NCBI GenBank assembly: GCA_034670405.1
Contig: JAXDDX010000186.1
Coordinates: 558,001-622,000 of the forward strand
Length of the DNA: 64,000 bases
Source: Hoplostethus atlanticus
Lineage: Eukaryota; Chordata; Actinopteri; Trachichthyiformes; Trachichthyidae
Reading direction: 5' to 3'
Below, one piece after another: positions 32,806 to 44,649 of the stretch. Made by a program: the position numbers and the translations under genes. Numbering within the stretch: position 1 is the stretch's first letter; every line of letters starts with the position of its first letter. The notes under the pieces are model-generated. The model had not been told where the DNA came from. It was given only the letters and a program-made list of their open reading frames with translations, and made no database searches.

Positions 32806-33800
32806 CAGGGCCGGCCGTAGGTTTTTTTAGAGGCCCCAAAAAAGTCTTACAAAGTAGTGTAAATGTGCCGAAATGAAAGAAGATATATTCTAAAACAAAA
32901 ATGAAGTAGAATCACTATTGTTGAATGAGGTATTTCAGAAATGCCACATTTCTGAAATACACTACTACTTCACCTCAGCGTCCTTTATGGCCCATTCACA
33001 TTTTCTCTGAATTTTTGTTTCCTTGCCTTCATGGAAGCCAACTCATTAATGACCTCATCATATCAGATGTGGCTGCCAACCTGGTGGTTAATACTGATTA
33101 TGGCCAGTCCACTCAGGCAGTCTTGTGACATGGTGGACCTTAGATAAGTTTTTATCAGCCTGAGCTTCAGTTGCTCCAGTGTATTTGGAAATAGAGGATG
33201 GAGTAAAATAAACAGCCATAAGTTATGCTTACAGTCTATTCAAATTATGGAAGCTCTGACAGTAGATTTCATGTAAAAGAAGTAGTGTACAGTACTTTAT
33301 AGTCTTCAATAGCCTAGGTGGTAAAGTTAAGCACAAAACACTGCTAATTCACACTGCTTGCACGTTGTACCCACACCTTTTTTATTCCATCGATTTAGCT
33401 AACACAAATGTGATTTTTGTTGCACACAAGCAAACCTGTTGCTTTGTTTAATTTAGTTTTTTCGTTGTTCTGCCCCAGACGCAAAGATACTTGATATGAC
33501 ATGTTGCTTTTGCTAACAGAAATAACATTACCTTTTCGTACTGTAACAAGGACACTCACAGCATACGATTGAAAGCTTGTTGAGGCTCAAGGTTGCCAGA
33601 TTGCTGACCTCTCCAGCAGTAGAGTGATGTTGCAGACAGAGCAGCAAGTGCAATCACCTGTTAGCAGAAGTGTAAATGTATTGCGGGTAGATGGATCAGA
33701 GAATAACCATCTCGTTGCTGGGCCCCACATCCACTGAGGGGCCCCGAATGGCTGCTTAAATCGCTTTATGGGTCACGCCGGCATTGATGGTAGATCTTCA
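32806..33800 (-). mobile_element. Decayed hAT element with CAGGGCCGGC end
   Basis: The left border CAGGGCCGGCCGTAGG resembles a hAT terminus. A possible partner, in inverted form CAATGCCGGCGTGACCC, ends near 33788. A transposase C-terminus on the - strand lies just inside the left border (33022-33190). No convincing 8 bp duplication was found, so the right border is uncertain. Confidence 0.45.
33022..33190 (-). pseudogene. hAT transposase C-terminal dimerisation segment
   Basis: In - strand sense it reads LEQLKLRLIKTYLRSTMSQD, then LSGLAIISINHQVGS, a stop, and YDEVINELASMKA. This fits the C-terminal dimerisation region of hAT transposases, where a ...RLSGLAILSI motif is followed by a (Y/F)DE(V/I)I helix. 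The stop and a missing upstream catalytic part mark it as a relic. Its position and direction suit the hAT-like end at 32806. Confidence 0.6.
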
Positions 33801-33949
33801 ACTACCTCAGTATAGAGGGAATGTGATTATTGTTGCAGCTAATGTGCATCTTATGTAGATTGTATTCCTCAATTTCTTTCATTATGGGAGCACATGTGCT
33901 CTTTGGAGTTATCATTGGCATAGGTACTTGCTGTAGATTAGTCAACAGA

Positions 33950-35009
33950 AAAAAGATGAGCTTCATTTCACTCAAAAGTGTATATTACAAGAGGACAATG
34001 GCTTTTCTTAATCAAGGCCACTCAGACCATTGCCAAGATACTTAGTTGAGTGGCTGCTATTCTTTCCAGGACTTTGAAGAGTAAACGAAGATTTAAGATT
34101 GGCCTGTAATTACTAAGGACATCGAGATCAGGCTTTTAAAGCATGGGTGTAATTATAGCTGCTTTAAAGGCAGAGGGCACGATACCAGTAGAATGGCCAG
34201 TATTGACAATATTAAGCATTGGGGGTCCTAATAATAGGAATTATTTAATAAAAATTAGTAGGGAGAGGGTCGAGCAAACAGAATTGTCCTCAAAAGTGGC
34301 CCTAGCTACAGAAAGTGTGTGTTTATAATTCAGGAGGCTCATTCCATGCAAGATGAAAGATTTCAAGCTTAGATGAACGTCATATATGTTAAAACATTCT
34401 GCAGGCCTCTTGTAATGCACGTGTGTCACCTGTGAGCGAGGCCGACGGTTTCTTCAGACGGTTTGTTTTCTGATGACAGGCGCGGCAGAATCAAACACAT
34501 TTGTTAGGGTTCTATTTAATTCATTCATATAATCATGCTGACGGCATGAAGTAAGAGCTGTAGGCAGTAGACCAGCAAGTTGGGTAACTAGTAGTATTCA
34601 TACGGTGACTACTAGAAATCTTTTTTTAAGGTTATGGTCTGATATTTCTGCTGGGGAAAGAGACTGATAATTCTGAGACCCAGAGGACCAAATCAAGGGC
34701 ATTGCGGTTAGTGTGAGTCATCTAAAGTGAAAAGGTTCCCAGTGGGCAATATAATAGACCTAAATAGAGTGGCTGTGGGAAAACACCTACATAACTTATT
34801 AGTTATTAGCTGATATGGAGGGGCGCATAATCAGCTTTTCTCACGACAGCTTGATTTTGGTGTTAGGCTTAAGGTTGGAGTTAAAGTGTGACATCCCCAC
34901 AGTTTTTGGATGTATGAGCCACATGAGATCTGGTGTAGTTTAAGGGTAAATAGTTTCTCTCTAGCCAGATTTCACGTAATCCCATAATATCAATACTATG
35001 CTCCTTAAT
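33950..35009 (-). repeat. LINE reverse-transcriptase fragment (L2-like), degenerate
   Basis: On the - strand around 34230-34060 the sequence reads STGIVPSAFKAAVITPMLK and then, with decayed frames, SNYRP-like and RLLFKVLE motifs, the start of a non-LTR reverse transcriptase in the L2/CR1 style. Upstream of it in element sense (towards 35009) the sequence is too decayed to read. The hAT copy at 35010 interrupts the same repeat, which resumes at 36430. Confidence 0.55.
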
Positions 35010-36421
35010 TAGGGTTGTCGCGGTAACCGCACCACCGCGGTTGTGTCAAGGCACCTGCGGATGGAAAACAAACCACCGCGACAACCGTGGTTGTTAAAAA
35101 AAAATAAAAAAAATAAAATACGTCCTGTATTTTGGAAGTTTTTTATTATTTGTTTTCCATTTCATTATTAAATCAATCATACATGTGTATTTGGTGTAAA
35201 GTATTGTAACAACCCGGCTGAAATATGTGATGCTTACTGTTAGTTATGGCGAGTTATGGGAGATGTTATTAGCGGGTTTGTACCTCCCAACTGTTGGTTG
35301 CCCATCACCAGTCTTAGTGTGCTTAGTCTTCCTGTGATTGGTTGAGAGGCGGGGAGGCGGGTCAAGAGAGTTAGGTTGAGACGCCTGTGTTGTGGTGGTA
35401 CGCTCTGGCGCTGGGTTTAAGAGTTTGGAGAGTTAAGTTATCGAGGTGAGCTGTTGTACGGCGTGGTTACGGCCAACAGTAACTAATAATCAGCTTAATA
35501 AATGCACTGGATTGCAAACTAACTGTTTCGTTTGTCTTCTCAAAGTATCCGTCTTTGACGGGACGCTACAGTATGACTAAACTCATTTTAGGGCTAGTAT
35601 AATGAGTGTTTTTTCACATAATACACACTTTGCTCTGTTTGGTAATCTCCCTCAATTTTGTTGAAAAACTGCCACGAAGAGCTTTTTGACATTCGCCGTG
35701 TTTAGTGAGCCGGAGTGAATTTACGAGCGTGCGCATTGGCTGGTTAACATAATTAACTAACGTGATTGATTTGAGAGACGCTTGGTATTTAGTAGGTAAG
35801 TAGTTTATTTCCCCATTTATGACAACGATTGTAAGTTAGGCTACAGTTTATGTTTTTTTGTGTAAAAAAATAATAAATGATCAATAATAATAATACTGTG
35901 GCGGACACGCCACATTACCGGGGTCCGTGACAGACAGAGACATAGACAGGAGGAGAGTTAACTGGCCAGCAGGCCGTTTTATTCTTTTTAATAATAATAT
36001 TCGTTTTATTTGCACACCAGCGATATAAACCCGGCGCTGACGGCCGTGTAGAGCGCCGTCTTCCCCGGCGCGCGCACCTCCCCCCTCCCGGCAGGTCAGC
36101 CGCGGAGCACCAAGGCTGCCCCAGTCCACCAGGCTTCCAGGGGCGTCTAAACGTTTATGATTCAAACTTCGTGTACACGTTCACATCCCTACTTTTATCA
36201 CATTTCGCAATGTTGAAGGACAAATGGATAGATTATCAAACATGTTTGAAATTGTATGGGGCTCCTACGACGGACCCGCTAGTGTCTTACACTGAACTAC
36301 ACTGAACCGATCGCGGGTAAACTCGCATGTATTAAAAAAAAAGTGCGGTACCACCGCATCCCGTGGTGATGAGCCATATACACAACCGCGGTGGGAAAAT
36401 TTCAAAACCGCGACAGCCCTA
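35010..36421 (+). mobile_element. Non-autonomous hAT element, copy 2
   Basis: Starts TAGGGTTGTCGCGGTAACC and ends ...CCGCGACAGCCCTA, flanked by perfect TCCTTAAT duplications (35002-35009 and 36422-36429). At 1412 bp it is close to copy 1 in sequence throughout and carries the same passenger LTR at 35205-35570 with GTAT flanks. No transposase is encoded. Confidence 0.9.
35205..35570 (+). repeat. Solo LTR nested in hAT copy 2
   Basis: Same unit as 26934-27291, TGTAACAACCCGG to ACGCTACA, 366 bp, GTAT on each side. Confidence 0.65.
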
Positions 36422-36429
36422 TCCTTAAT

Positions 36430-37050
36430 TAGATCATTGATCAACAGGGCCTTATTTCAAGAGTGAACTAATATTTATGAAACCAAGCCAAGCTCAAAAC
36501 CGCTGAAGTTATTGGGTCGAACCCCAACGGCAGGTTTAATTTAAATTAGATTACACAGATTAATTCTAGATGATTGTAAGGAGATGCGGAAGAGTCAACG
36601 AGGGAGGGATATAGTATTAATTGGAAATGTTAGGCTACACTTTTTAGCTAGATTACAAGTGCTATTGATCAGATTCACTGGTAAAGCTTAATTATGTGAT
36701 GAAAAGATTTAACTGCATGACAAGGGAGAGGGGCACAGTCTCAACGATGTTCCTAGATAAAATGAGGGCGCCTAACCCAGTAGGGTGAAGACCGTCCACT
36801 CTCAGTATGCCGGGTTGCCCCCCAGAAGGATGGCCAGTTATCTAAGAACACAAAACCCAGCTCCTCACAAACTTTTGCGATTCAGGAAAAACTAATCTGC
36901 TATATCTGCATCATTACCCCTCTCCATGGGCAGGGGGCCAGAGACGATGAGTCCATGCCGACTCATCTTCCTGGCGAGGTCACAAGTTCTAGCTATGTTA
37001 CTCTGTCACATTGCTTCATTCTGGTATCGTTAATGTGTGTTCATCTGCCA
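36430..37050 (-). repeat. LINE ORF1 fragment with SGNH/esterase-like motifs
   Basis: On the - strand, 36990-36730 reads with frame changes: LIVSGPLPM, then EELGFVFLDNWPSFWG, then VDGLHPTGLGALILSRNIVE. These are the block I and DGLHP...G-LSRNI motifs of the SGNH-type esterase domain found in ORF1 of many fish L2/CR1-type LINEs. Together with the RT fragment at 33950-34260 it suggests one LINE split by hAT copy 2. It is non-functional. Confidence 0.55.
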
Positions 37051-38590
37051 TACCATGATCTCTTGCCTTTCTGATCTAATGGTTGTCCAGGGCTTATGTG
37101 GAGGTCTATAGTCATTGGTTTGCAGTATACTGCCCAGACCTATTTTATTTTAAGTGTGATCATATTGACATGCCATATCTTCAATGAAGCAAAATTCATT
37201 TTTAGGTGAGCTAATATTTTTGGAAAGTTTCTAAACGATTGTTACAATTTTCTTGCTGTTTGTGTATCAAAGATCCGGTAACAAAGGTTTTCTGCTCACG
37301 CTTCTGATCACATCTTTTGTCATGCCTTATTCACTGTGTGTGTTCGTTGGTTGTTTTTTTCCTACCTGGATATGCAACAGTGCGAGCTTGGTCCTATTTG
37401 ACTATGCATTTTAAAAAGAAGCTTGCCCAAGCTACCAAAATCGAGCCCACCTAAGATTCACTATAACAGGCTTGCAATGCATCGGACTAAAGATCTGAGT
37501 TTCAATTTTGGGCGGTCAAAATGTCTACTCGCCCTGTAGAACCCTGTCTTGCATCAGAGGATTTCACCGTGCCAGATTGTGTTACTCGCAATGGATGACT
37601 TGTGCCTCGCACCTTCTCTTGATCCTTCACGTGGATCTTTGACTTGATGTCATCGTTGCAAGAATCTTTGTTTCCAGTTAACCATGTGCTGACAAAATCT
37701 GCAGGTTAATAGTGGTCGCAACATTTTCCTCTTCTCTTTCTCTGCAAATCATCCACATACATATGCTGTAGTACACGTGTCTATGCACACCAATACGCGT
37801 GCAAGCATTATTATGTAGTCCTAGAGTACCTCCGAGAAGATTCTGTTCGCACAGTGATGGAAAATTAACTACCTTTTGAAGCATGTTTCCCCAAAACCTT
37901 ATGTTTACACGGGATTCAATGTTTGTTAGAAATCCATTGTTAAACAGAAATTCTGCAATTCTGTATTTACTGCACTGCGGAAATTATAGGGCTGTAGACG
38001 CCATGGTTGCATCCTGGTGGCTGGAATCCAGAATTTGTTGCCGTTTTAGATTATGAGCAAAGCTTTTTACAATGGATTGCTTCACCAACTACAGAGTATG
38101 CAATGGGCTTCACTGCCTTTCTCTTTCCATGATAGTTCTGGTCCAATCCATCCACTATTGAACACATCATATCCCACTCAAACATCCTGTTTCTACCGCA
38201 AATACTTTGATTGCCAAAAAAAGACACCGCTGAAATGCCCTTTCCGCAGGACTTTCTCATCCTAATGCAGACTTCAACAAGCTGCTGTCAACATGATGTA
38301 TTTCCACAGTTCAGCCTCTGTTGGCCCAACAAGATGGCCAGGTGGCTAACCTCACTCGAGGTTATCAGTAGTGAGTGAAGTCCAGTCTCTTGACTCTTTT
38401 TACACTTAAAATCAGGTTTGGTTTTATCACAATGCTCTGCTACAGACAGCTGGACCATGATTGCCCCTCTATTTTTTTCAGTCTTTTTATGGTTGGTTGA
38501 CAAGAAGATTCCCGAAACCAACAGATTGCCTTTTGTTGACCAACTCCTGTCCACTCCTGTTCCTAATAATACTGTGTCTTCTTCATCCAG
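37051..38590. other. csnk1a1 intron 2, last part
   Basis: No element or gene recognised. An open frame runs into exon 3 from 38418, but its upstream part is intron sequence with a normal acceptor at 38589-38590. Confidence 0.45.
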
Positions 38591-38717
38591 GTGGTATGGC
38601 CAGGAGAAGGACTATAACGTCCTAGTCATGGACCTTCTGGGACCCAGTCTGGAGGATCTGTTCAACTTCTGCTCTCGTCGCTTCACCATGAAGACGGTCC
38701 TTATGCTTGCAGACCAG
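38591..38717 (+). CDS. csnk1a1: csnk1a1 coding exon 3
   Basis: Completes Arg77 and codes to residue 119: [20 protein letters not shown], then [17 protein letters not shown]. It holds the gatekeeper and hinge region (VMDLLG) and helix alpha-D/E. It ends in phase 0 at CAG with donor GTAGCT, a weak match at positions 4-6. A 75 bp CA repeat begins 15 bases inside the intron, which may help recognition of this weak donor. Confidence 0.97.
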
Positions 38718-38725
38718 GTAGCTCA

Positions 38726-38731
<6 letters not shown>

Positions 38732-38806
<75 letters not shown>
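38732..38806. repeat. (CA)n microsatellite beside the exon 3 donor
   Basis: About 37 uninterrupted CA units starting 15 bases after exon 3. CA-rich intronic RNA is a known binding site for hnRNP L. Confidence 0.95.
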
Positions 38807-38809
<3 letters not shown>

Positions 38810-38864
38810 TTCATTCTGGTTTTGAGGCATTTCATGTACCTGTGAAATAAATTGAATCTCTCCT

Positions 38865-40322
38865 ATGGCGGCATATGAGTGACAAAATCCGCGAGCGCAA
38901 TTGAGATCACCGCACGCGTAATTCAAACAGCCGCGCACACATTATTTTTGAGCGCGCTTTCACAGCACTCGCGCGCAGAATATATCTGCTCGCGCGAGCA
39001 ATATTGTAACCTGCGAGGAGAAATCCATGCTTTGAGCGTGTGCGCAGAATCCGAAACAGCGTGCACAACTATCATTGCTCTCCTGCTCTCGAAACTTTCA
39101 CCTGCTCGCTCGCGAGTGTTTTTTCTTTTTGGCACTAAGTGGGCGGACCCAGTCACAATTGTATCCCTAAATCTAATTGGTTACAGTGATTGGCCTTTTT
39201 GTATCGGTGCAAGTAAACAAGGAAGGAGAAACAATAAAGCTTTATGCTCTGTGAAGTGGTTGATGGAAGAAAAAAAAGATTTATGTCCACTTGAATACCT
39301 TGATACCTTGACCTCTGTCATGAAGTGGACTGGTAATTAAGCAGTGGTCTTTTATTTAATGACTTGTTTGATCGATTGATAGCGTGAAACGTATAGGTTG
39401 TGAACGAATCGCGAGCGTCCATGCTTCTCTATCTCCATCAGATGAATGGCAAATGTCACTGTGATGTGTGTAATGTCCGATAACAAACTTGTCGCGTCTG
39501 TTTACGTAAACGTCATCGATGACGTATCAGGGTCTTGAAGGGTTGTCCCATTTCATAGGGGGAGATTTCAACCACTACCCCTTGTGACTCTGTTCCGAGG
39601 GTCAAGCCGAAGGGCGAGGGAGCCCTCGAAAACGAGTCGTAGGGGTGAAAATGTGAAATGGGATTCGGCCTAAGTAGCCTTAATTAAATAAATACGTTGA
39701 TGAATATATATACATGAATCATTACATACATACATGAATCACAGCACTCTATAATAATTCCAGTGTTCGCACCCTTTGGCAATTTATTCACAATCAGTTG
39801 TGGGAAAGTGGCAGAAATATTACTGTATAACAGTTATGAATTATGTTCATTCTTTAGGCTATTTGTTTATTTATTTAGTTTAGCTCTCCTTAAATTGACC
39901 GCTGCTGCAGCCAACACCTTTCAAAACGCGCAACTTTTACTTTGAAGGCGAGCTGTCTCTGGTTGCGAGAGGACTGAAGACGAGGACTGTAACCAATTAG
40001 ATTTAGGGATACCATTGTGACTGGGTCCGCCCACTTACTGCCAAAAAGAAAAAACACTTGCGAGCGAGCAGGTGAAAGTTTTGCGAGCAGGAGAGCAATG
40101 ATAGTTGTGCTTCGGATTCTGCGCGTGCGCTCAAAGCATGGATTTCTCCTCGCAGGTTACAATATTGCTCGCGCGAGCAGATATATTCTGTGCGCGAGTG
40201 CTGTGAAAGCGCTCTCAAAAATAATGTGTGCGCGGCTGTTTGAATTACGCGCGCGGTGATCTGAATTGCGCGCGCGGTGATCTGAATTGCGCTCGCGGAT
40301 TTTGTCACTCATATGCCGCCAT
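38865..40322. mobile_element. Long-inverted-repeat (foldback-like) element in csnk1a1 intron 3
   Basis: Two arms of about 325-335 bp (38865-39187 and 39988-40322) are near-perfect reverse complements, from ATGGCGGCATATGAGTGAC to ATTAGATTTAGGGATAC-like inner ends. The candidate target duplication is 8 bp with one mismatch (TCTCTCCT at 38857-38864, ACTCTCCT at 40323-40330). Arms are very CpG-rich (many GCGCGC). The right arm has a 21 bp duplication (GTGATCTGAATTGCGCGCG). The 0.8 kb centre has no transposase, but holds an inner inverted-looking unit (CCCATTTCAT near 39547 against ATGTGAAATGGG near 39650). The superfamily is unknown. Confidence 0.75.
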
Positions 40323-40884
40323 ACTCTCCTCCTAGTTGAAAGATTAGAACGCTTTTTCAGTTTGTCTTGTTGAGGTCTAAGAGATAGATGAGAGATAACA
40401 AGGCTGTCAGAGTAGTAGTAGCCTGCTATAGAGTAGTAGTAGCCTGCTATAGTGAAGGAATGGGGACATTGAGTGAATGGGTGGTGGTAAGGCTGATTCG
40501 CCAGCATCTAGGTGAACAGTTTCCCTCAGTTTAAATCTATTGGAAATCTATATTATCATAAATTACCATTTGTTCTTGATTGAGCTACCTGGCTTATGGC
40601 TAGATGGACAATATTAAAATAAATGATTACCCATTATAACTGCAGGGGACTATATCAGTCTCCCCATTCACAGTGAAATGAAACCTTAGGTATACCAAAC
40701 GATTTAATCATGATACACGAGGGGGTGCCTTTCTATCATGTCGTGTGAGGAGAATCTGGTATATAACCAAATTGGGCCCTTGGGTAATCTGTCTATGGCC
40801 TGTCCGATAAGTAAATGACTAATCTAAACCCCTGAGAAATCTATGGAACCTAACACATATTTAATTGTGTCTTTTTATTACCAG

Positions 40885-40983
40885 ATGATCAGCAGAATTG
40901 AGTATGTACACACAAAGAACTTCATCCACAGAGACATCAAACCAGACAACTTCCTTATGGGCATTGGACGTCACTGTAACAAG
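40885..40983 (+). CDS. csnk1a1: csnk1a1 coding exon 4
   Basis: Thirty-three codons, residues 120-152, from [13 protein letters not shown] to GIGRHCNK, phase 0 on both sides. It contains the catalytic loop HRDIKPDNF with the proton-accepting Asp136, Lys138 and Asn141. The acceptor is TTATTACCAG and the donor AAGGTAAGA. The exon ends exactly at residue 152, where vertebrate CK1 alpha splice forms take the L insert. Confidence 0.97.
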
Positions 40984-43900
40984 GTAAGACCCACACAGAC
41001 AATCACAAGCCTATACAAAGGTATTTATTGTCCTAGGCCTATACAGAGCTATTGAAAGACACTGTTTTCAGTGGCAGCCATGTTAACTCCATAGTCCTGC
41101 TTAATGGCTGTTGCTAAGTAATCTGATCTTTATCCTAGGTGATCTCACCATGGTGATGTTACAGATCTATACTTATTAGCTCTAGAGAAGAATTTCTATT
41201 AATGCCTCTGACCTGGCCTATACATAGTCCACAACCATGGATATTTATCATTGCTGTCACATGAAAACCTTGTAACGGTCACTAAATTGACTTGAATGTA
41301 TTGCATAAGTAAGCCATTAGGGTGTAATTTATTGCATTATTTTTTTAAGCATTTCTGCAGGGGGTGTTTAGTTTCCTGCCCTATATATTGCTAGAAGACC
41401 ACCAGAAGCCTCCCCACCCAGCTCAAAAAAAAGCCATGACATGATGTTGGTATGATATTGGACATAGCAACCATGCTTAAACACAACAGATTTATTTAAG
41501 TTTCCTGTTGTGGCAAATAATTTATTTTCTATGGGAAGTACTAAGGAGGCGATAATAGCTTTGCAACGGTTTGTTAATGACAAAACGGGTTTAGATGGGA
41601 TTTTTTTTTTTACTGTAACCACAGCAATGGAATTATGTCGAGGCCTGAAAAGCAGAGCTAGGGTCAGTACAGTTAAATAATTTCAAAATGGAAACCAAAC
41701 TCATTCAGTATTCCTTAAGTCTTATAAAAAAGGCTTTTGCACGCAAAGTTTTTCAATATTTGAATTCAAATCGAAGTAAAATCTTGATCTATTGAATCAA
41801 ATTGAAAATGAATTTAAGACGATGTCGTTAAATTATCACCTGCTTATTGTGCCGCCTAATTTGTGTTAGCAATGACTTTTACTGATTACACAACTGAGTC
41901 GATATTTTAATGCATATAAATTATTCTCTTCTAATAAAAATAGGAAAAACGCCTCTCACCAGCAAGTCCGATGAATTCATTAATAATTGGTTTAAAACCT
42001 TTACTTTATAGTCTACAAGATATGCTCAAAAATAGACAGTCCAGTTTTGTCATATTTAGGGTAGAACAATGAAATTTGTCTAATTTGTAGACAAATAACA
42101 CTTTCACATCATATTGGATTTATCATAAATTTGAGCTGCCAACTGGGAAATAACGGTCACATCAGCCTACCAGTGGTAATTACAAGTAGGACATTGAGGA
42201 ATTCTTTGTGGGCTCCAGTGTCTTCCACTTGTCATCATGAATTGTTGAAGTGTGTCAACACACAGCAGATCCATTTATCCATTTAGTTATCGTCACAAAA
42301 CTAGCAGCATATTCACACTAATACAATACCGTGTTTCCCTTATCTCAGAAGTTTATTTGTGGTGGTAGGGCTTGATGTATGATTACTTGACTTGAATATA
42401 TACTCTGCTAGCAGCTTGGGTAATGTCATGTCGCGGACGGTAACATCCAAAGTTTAATTTTGGAGAAGTAAGGTAAGGCCTCCTGTTGAGTATATATCAG
42501 GTTTTTGTCTGACAGCTTTTTTTGAGGTGAGATTCCTCCACTAGTAACCACAGTCTCGCAAGATTAGTCTCTGGTGTGACAGAACATAACGTCATGCGCA
42601 CCTCTTAGGCTAGACATCAATGTTAGATCACTTTCTATACATTGACCAACTTTTTAGTTTGTGGCAGCCGTGCTGATATTGCGACGATGCGTCACAGATG
42701 AGCCTTTATATGGAAAACACTGCAATGAACTATACGTACAAAAAATGGGTAATATCTGCCCTTGATATAATTCAAATGATTTTAGATGTAGGCTTTCAAC
42801 GAGTTAAGCTAAGCTTCAAAGTTGTAGCAGCAACATATCACCCAGTTCTTCTGCTTCTTCCAATATGATGTGAATGATTCAAAACCCTGTTCAAAGCCTT
42901 TTGGGCTGATGTGCGTTTAAAGTTGATGCATCTCTATGTAAAAATCTATTGTTATAAAATGGTTAGGCAACAGAAATGTAAAGACAATGGAGGCTTTTAA
43001 CCACTACAAGACTGAGATCTGTCAGTTAAATTGACATGACCTTGTTGAGCTGTGTTCAGACTAAAGTACTGTACAGGCACCAAGTAAGCAACAGCCAGCA
43101 ATATAGTTCCTCTGTCAGTAGCAGGGGATGGCAGTCCCCATGTTACCTTAAATAAATCCCTCTTGTTGGAAAATTACAGGGGGGACAATATCGTAACTCT
43201 GTACTATCCAAATTCATTGACATAACCAAGGGGTTCCAAGACTGTCTAGCTCAGTTTCTATGTACCTGGGCTCTTCCTAAAGGCTTCTCTGCATGTTGGA
43301 CAATAATCACAGTGATTCTCTCCCAACCCACAGAACAACAAAACCATTCAAGAGGTTTTCTTTCCTGGTGATGGTTTTCATTTGTTTTATCTGGTCAGAG
43401 GTGTGTATGATCAAGTTGCCTGAAAATAATACTGTATATTCTGTACCTCCCTATTCTGAGCCCTTGCAGACAGGCAACATTTGGCTAAGTTAAAGCATGA
43501 GATGTATGTTTGAACAACCACCACCAGAATATGGCCTCTACTGCACAGCCTGCATGGAGGCAGAGCCCATCCAAAGATCAAGTCAGATCCTCCATTGGGG
43601 TTTCCTGTCGTTTCCTTGCTTAGTTAAGCTGTTAAAATGGGCAGCCTTGCTGAAGCCTGGCTTCCATTACTAGCACTGCTGTGTAGATCAGTGTGTCTGT
43701 TTATGGTAGCCAACAGCTTTTTTTTATTTGCACACAGGCTTCCCACTGGTCATGGAATTTCTGGAATATCATTGAATTTTGAGAGGTGTATTCCAGACAG
43801 GGAAAGTTAATGAAATGTTTAAATTATTTGGGGAAGTCAGAGAGTGAAGTATATTCACTTCACAGGAATATAGCACAATGTGTTTTCCAACATTCATGGC

Positions 43901-44594
43901 ATTACATGGTGTTTTTCAGTCCAGCGGTAGTGGAAACCAGACGTTAACAAACCAGGAAGGAAGAACATTCTTATGTCATGGACGCACTCCAATTTAGCCA
44001 TTTAAAAAAAGTTATGAAATGTTAGTTAATCTCCTCTTGTCTTATTACTTCCCCAAAGTCACGTTTTCTCAGGTATGTTGTACAGATTATTAGGACTCAT
44101 ATAGGCAGAGCCCAGTATAGTGCTCAAGGATTGTTTCTTAATTTGCTTGCAGGATTTGCAGACAGGGATTTGTGGTTTAAAGATAGAATTTAGACAGAAA
44201 CATGGTTTGGGTGAAATTGTTGGGCAAATAAAATATTTGTTACAGGGTGTCTTCAGGTCCTGAAAACATCTTAAATTGTATTCTTTAAGATGAAGGTTTC
44301 AAAAGGTCTTGAATACCTTTTAATGTACAATGTGTTGTTTATCTGATGAGAAACCAGCCCAGTCACACATCTGAATTGTGATAGGTATACAGTTTGAATT
44401 TTCATGGTTTTCAATGGTCAAATTGGGCTTATATTTTGTTATTCCTGGTATTAAAAAGGTCTTAGGAAACCTTATATTTAACTTCGTGAAACTTGCACAC
44501 ACACAGTTGTGTTTAGCTGTTACTATCATGAAAAGATTAACAGAAATTTAAACAACATGGCAAAGTGTACAGGGAGCAGAGTTGTCTTTGTGAT

Positions 44595-44649
<55 letters not shown>

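Noticed and set aside
38879-40507. Frames of 100-153 codons in the intron 3 inverted repeat
   Set aside because: The same peptide types appear on both arms and strands; they reflect the CpG-rich repeat, not a gene.
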